The position numbers were made by a program, and so were the translations under genes. Shown in pieces: positions 62,751-63,539 of a stretch of DNA of 63,539 nt. The stretch is from an uncultured Prevotellaceae bacterium (GTDB lineage Bacteria > Bacteroidota > Bacteroidia > Bacteroidales > Bacteroidaceae). Every line of letters begins with the position of its first letter. Position 1 is the stretch's first letter. The DNA lies in NCBI GenBank assembly GCA_900315455.1, contig OMZE01000025.1, positions 1 to 63,539 of the forward strand, given 5' to 3'. The notes under the pieces were generated by a model. It was not told where the DNA came from. It saw only the letters and a program-made list of their open reading frames with translations, and did no database searches.

Positions 62751-63536
62751 ATGGATGGCACCTGTGACCGACTGAAACAAGTTATGGCTTGGCTCATCGC
62801 CAATGGCGAGGCCACATCGCAGCGTGAAGTGGCGATGCAACTGGGTTATACTCCCTCGTCGCTCTCCCAGATTGTCAACGGTCATGTGCCGTTGAGCGAC
62901 AAGTTCCTCAATCGCCTAACGGGGCTCGACCGCCGTATCGATGTCAAATGGATAAGGACGGGTGAGGGCAACATGCTGGTCACGGGAAGTGGCAGGATGG
63001 AACTCACGTCGGATGACGAGGACATGGAGTTTTTTACCGAGAACACGAAAGGTGCCCGGTTCTACAAGCAGGGCGACAAACTCTTCATGACGGTGCGCCA
63101 CGTTCCTTTTGCTGCCTACGGACAGTTTGTGAACGAATGCGACAATCTGGAGCCCGACTTCGAGGATTGGGGGGAGGAGACGTATGAGGTAGACCATGTG
63201 GCACGTGGCAATTACCTCTCTTTCGAGGTTCGAGGCGACTCGATGGACACGGGCAGTCGCCAGAGTTTTGAGGCGGGCGACAAGGTGCTGGTGCGTGAAC
63301 TCGATCGTGTGCATTGGCGCGACCGCATCCGTTATGAGGACCGTCCCTACTGGGTGGTCGTCTTCGAGTCGAGCGTGTTGCTGAAGCAACTCATCGGTCA
63401 GGACCTGGAGCAGGGCATGCTCACCTTCCACTCCCTGAATCCCTCGCCGGAGTATGCCGACTTCACCATCAGTGAGAACGACGTGCGCCACTTATATTAT
63501 GTCATCAAGAAAAAGCCCCGCCAAATGGATTTCTGA
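62751..63536 (+). CDS. Phage-type repressor: XRE helix-turn-helix with S24 peptidase domain
   Basis: A 261-aa protein. The N-terminal HTH (residues 23-60) contains SQREVAMQLGYTPSSLSQIVNG. The C-terminal LexA/CI-like domain has the nucleophile in RGDSMD (Ser164) and the Lys212 dyad partner in FESSVLLKQL. The region before it (HVPFAAYGQFV) would hold the self-cleavage site, but the usual Ala-Gly is not obvious: only AAYG. It is divergent from the gp10-like operon, separated by two promoters and an inverted repeat, the layout of a phage switch. RecA-dependent self-cleavage on DNA damage would link the phage genes to SOS; that is family knowledge, not shown here. Ends 3 bases before the window end. 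Confidence 0.88.
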   Translation: MDGTCDRLKQVMAWLIANGEATSQREVAMQLGYTPSSLSQIVNGHVPLSDKFLNRLTGLDRRIDVKWIRTGEGNMLVTGSGRMELTSDDEDMEFFTENTKGARFYKQGDKLFMTVRHVPFAAYGQFVNECDNLEPDFEDWGEETYEVDHVARGNYLSFEVRGDSMDTGSRQSFEAGDKVLVRELDRVHWRDRIRYEDRPYWVVVFESSVLLKQLIGQDLEQGMLTFHSLNPSPEYADFTISENDVRHLYYVIKKKPRQMDF

Positions 63537-63539
63537 CGG

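Overview
The window reads as a chromosomal segment of a Bacteroidales bacterium, most likely a Prevotella-type member of Prevotellaceae. The signs are repeated promoters of the Bacteroidota form TTTG-N20-TAnnTTTG, weak Shine-Dalgarno signals, a GH97 and a GH67 glycosidase, BspA-type leucine-rich surface repeats, type IX secretion-like C-termini ending in GKKVVxK, and 7-9 bp simple repeats between genes. I see no rRNA, tRNA, insertion sequence, integrase or CRISPR array.

Layout. 0.5-5.7 kb: a forward run of GH97 glycosidase, BASS-like transporter, SGNH hydrolase and M48 metalloprotease. 5.9-8.3 kb: a reverse OPT transporter with a small HExxH protein. 8.4-9.1 kb: a DUF3298 secreted protein whose promoter lies in a large palindrome. 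9.2-14.4 kb: a reverse TetR / RND-MMPL / LolA-like / beta-barrel export unit in which both the regulator and the pump are preceded by a leader ORF and an intrinsic terminator. 14.7-24 kb (reverse): repeat lipoprotein, a 1502-aa adhesin-like secreted protein, ClpB and a patatin phospholipase. 28-34 kb: DUF4236 protein, SerB, a P1B-type metal ATPase that lacks its nucleotide-binding domain, and two tandem deoxynucleoside kinases. 34-42 kb: three secreted proteins, including a 1900-aa BspA-like protein and a cohesin-like/dockerin protein. 51.5-59 kb: an unrecognised membrane protein, GH67 alpha-glucuronidase behind a tandem promoter-like repeat array, and an S41 protease.

The striking feature is that intact tailed-phage genes are scattered among these host genes in three separate places: (i) 23.9-28.1 kb, large terminase, scaffold-like protein and a possible small terminase; (ii) 42.1-51.4 kb, SU10-like major capsid protein, head/neck-type small proteins, two tail-fibre proteins (one with a SGNH esterase domain), M15 endolysin and holin-like protein; (iii) 59.1-62.6 kb, a gp10-like large structural protein with two small partners, divergent from an S24-type repressor at 62.75 kb with an inverted-repeat operator candidate. 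No integrase, phage replication gene or portal protein is visible, the genes are not degraded, and they are separated by housekeeping genes (serB, metal ATPase, nucleoside kinases). This fits a domesticated phage or gene-transfer-agent-like system better than a normal prophage. That is an inference from layout; the gene family calls rest on recognisable motifs.
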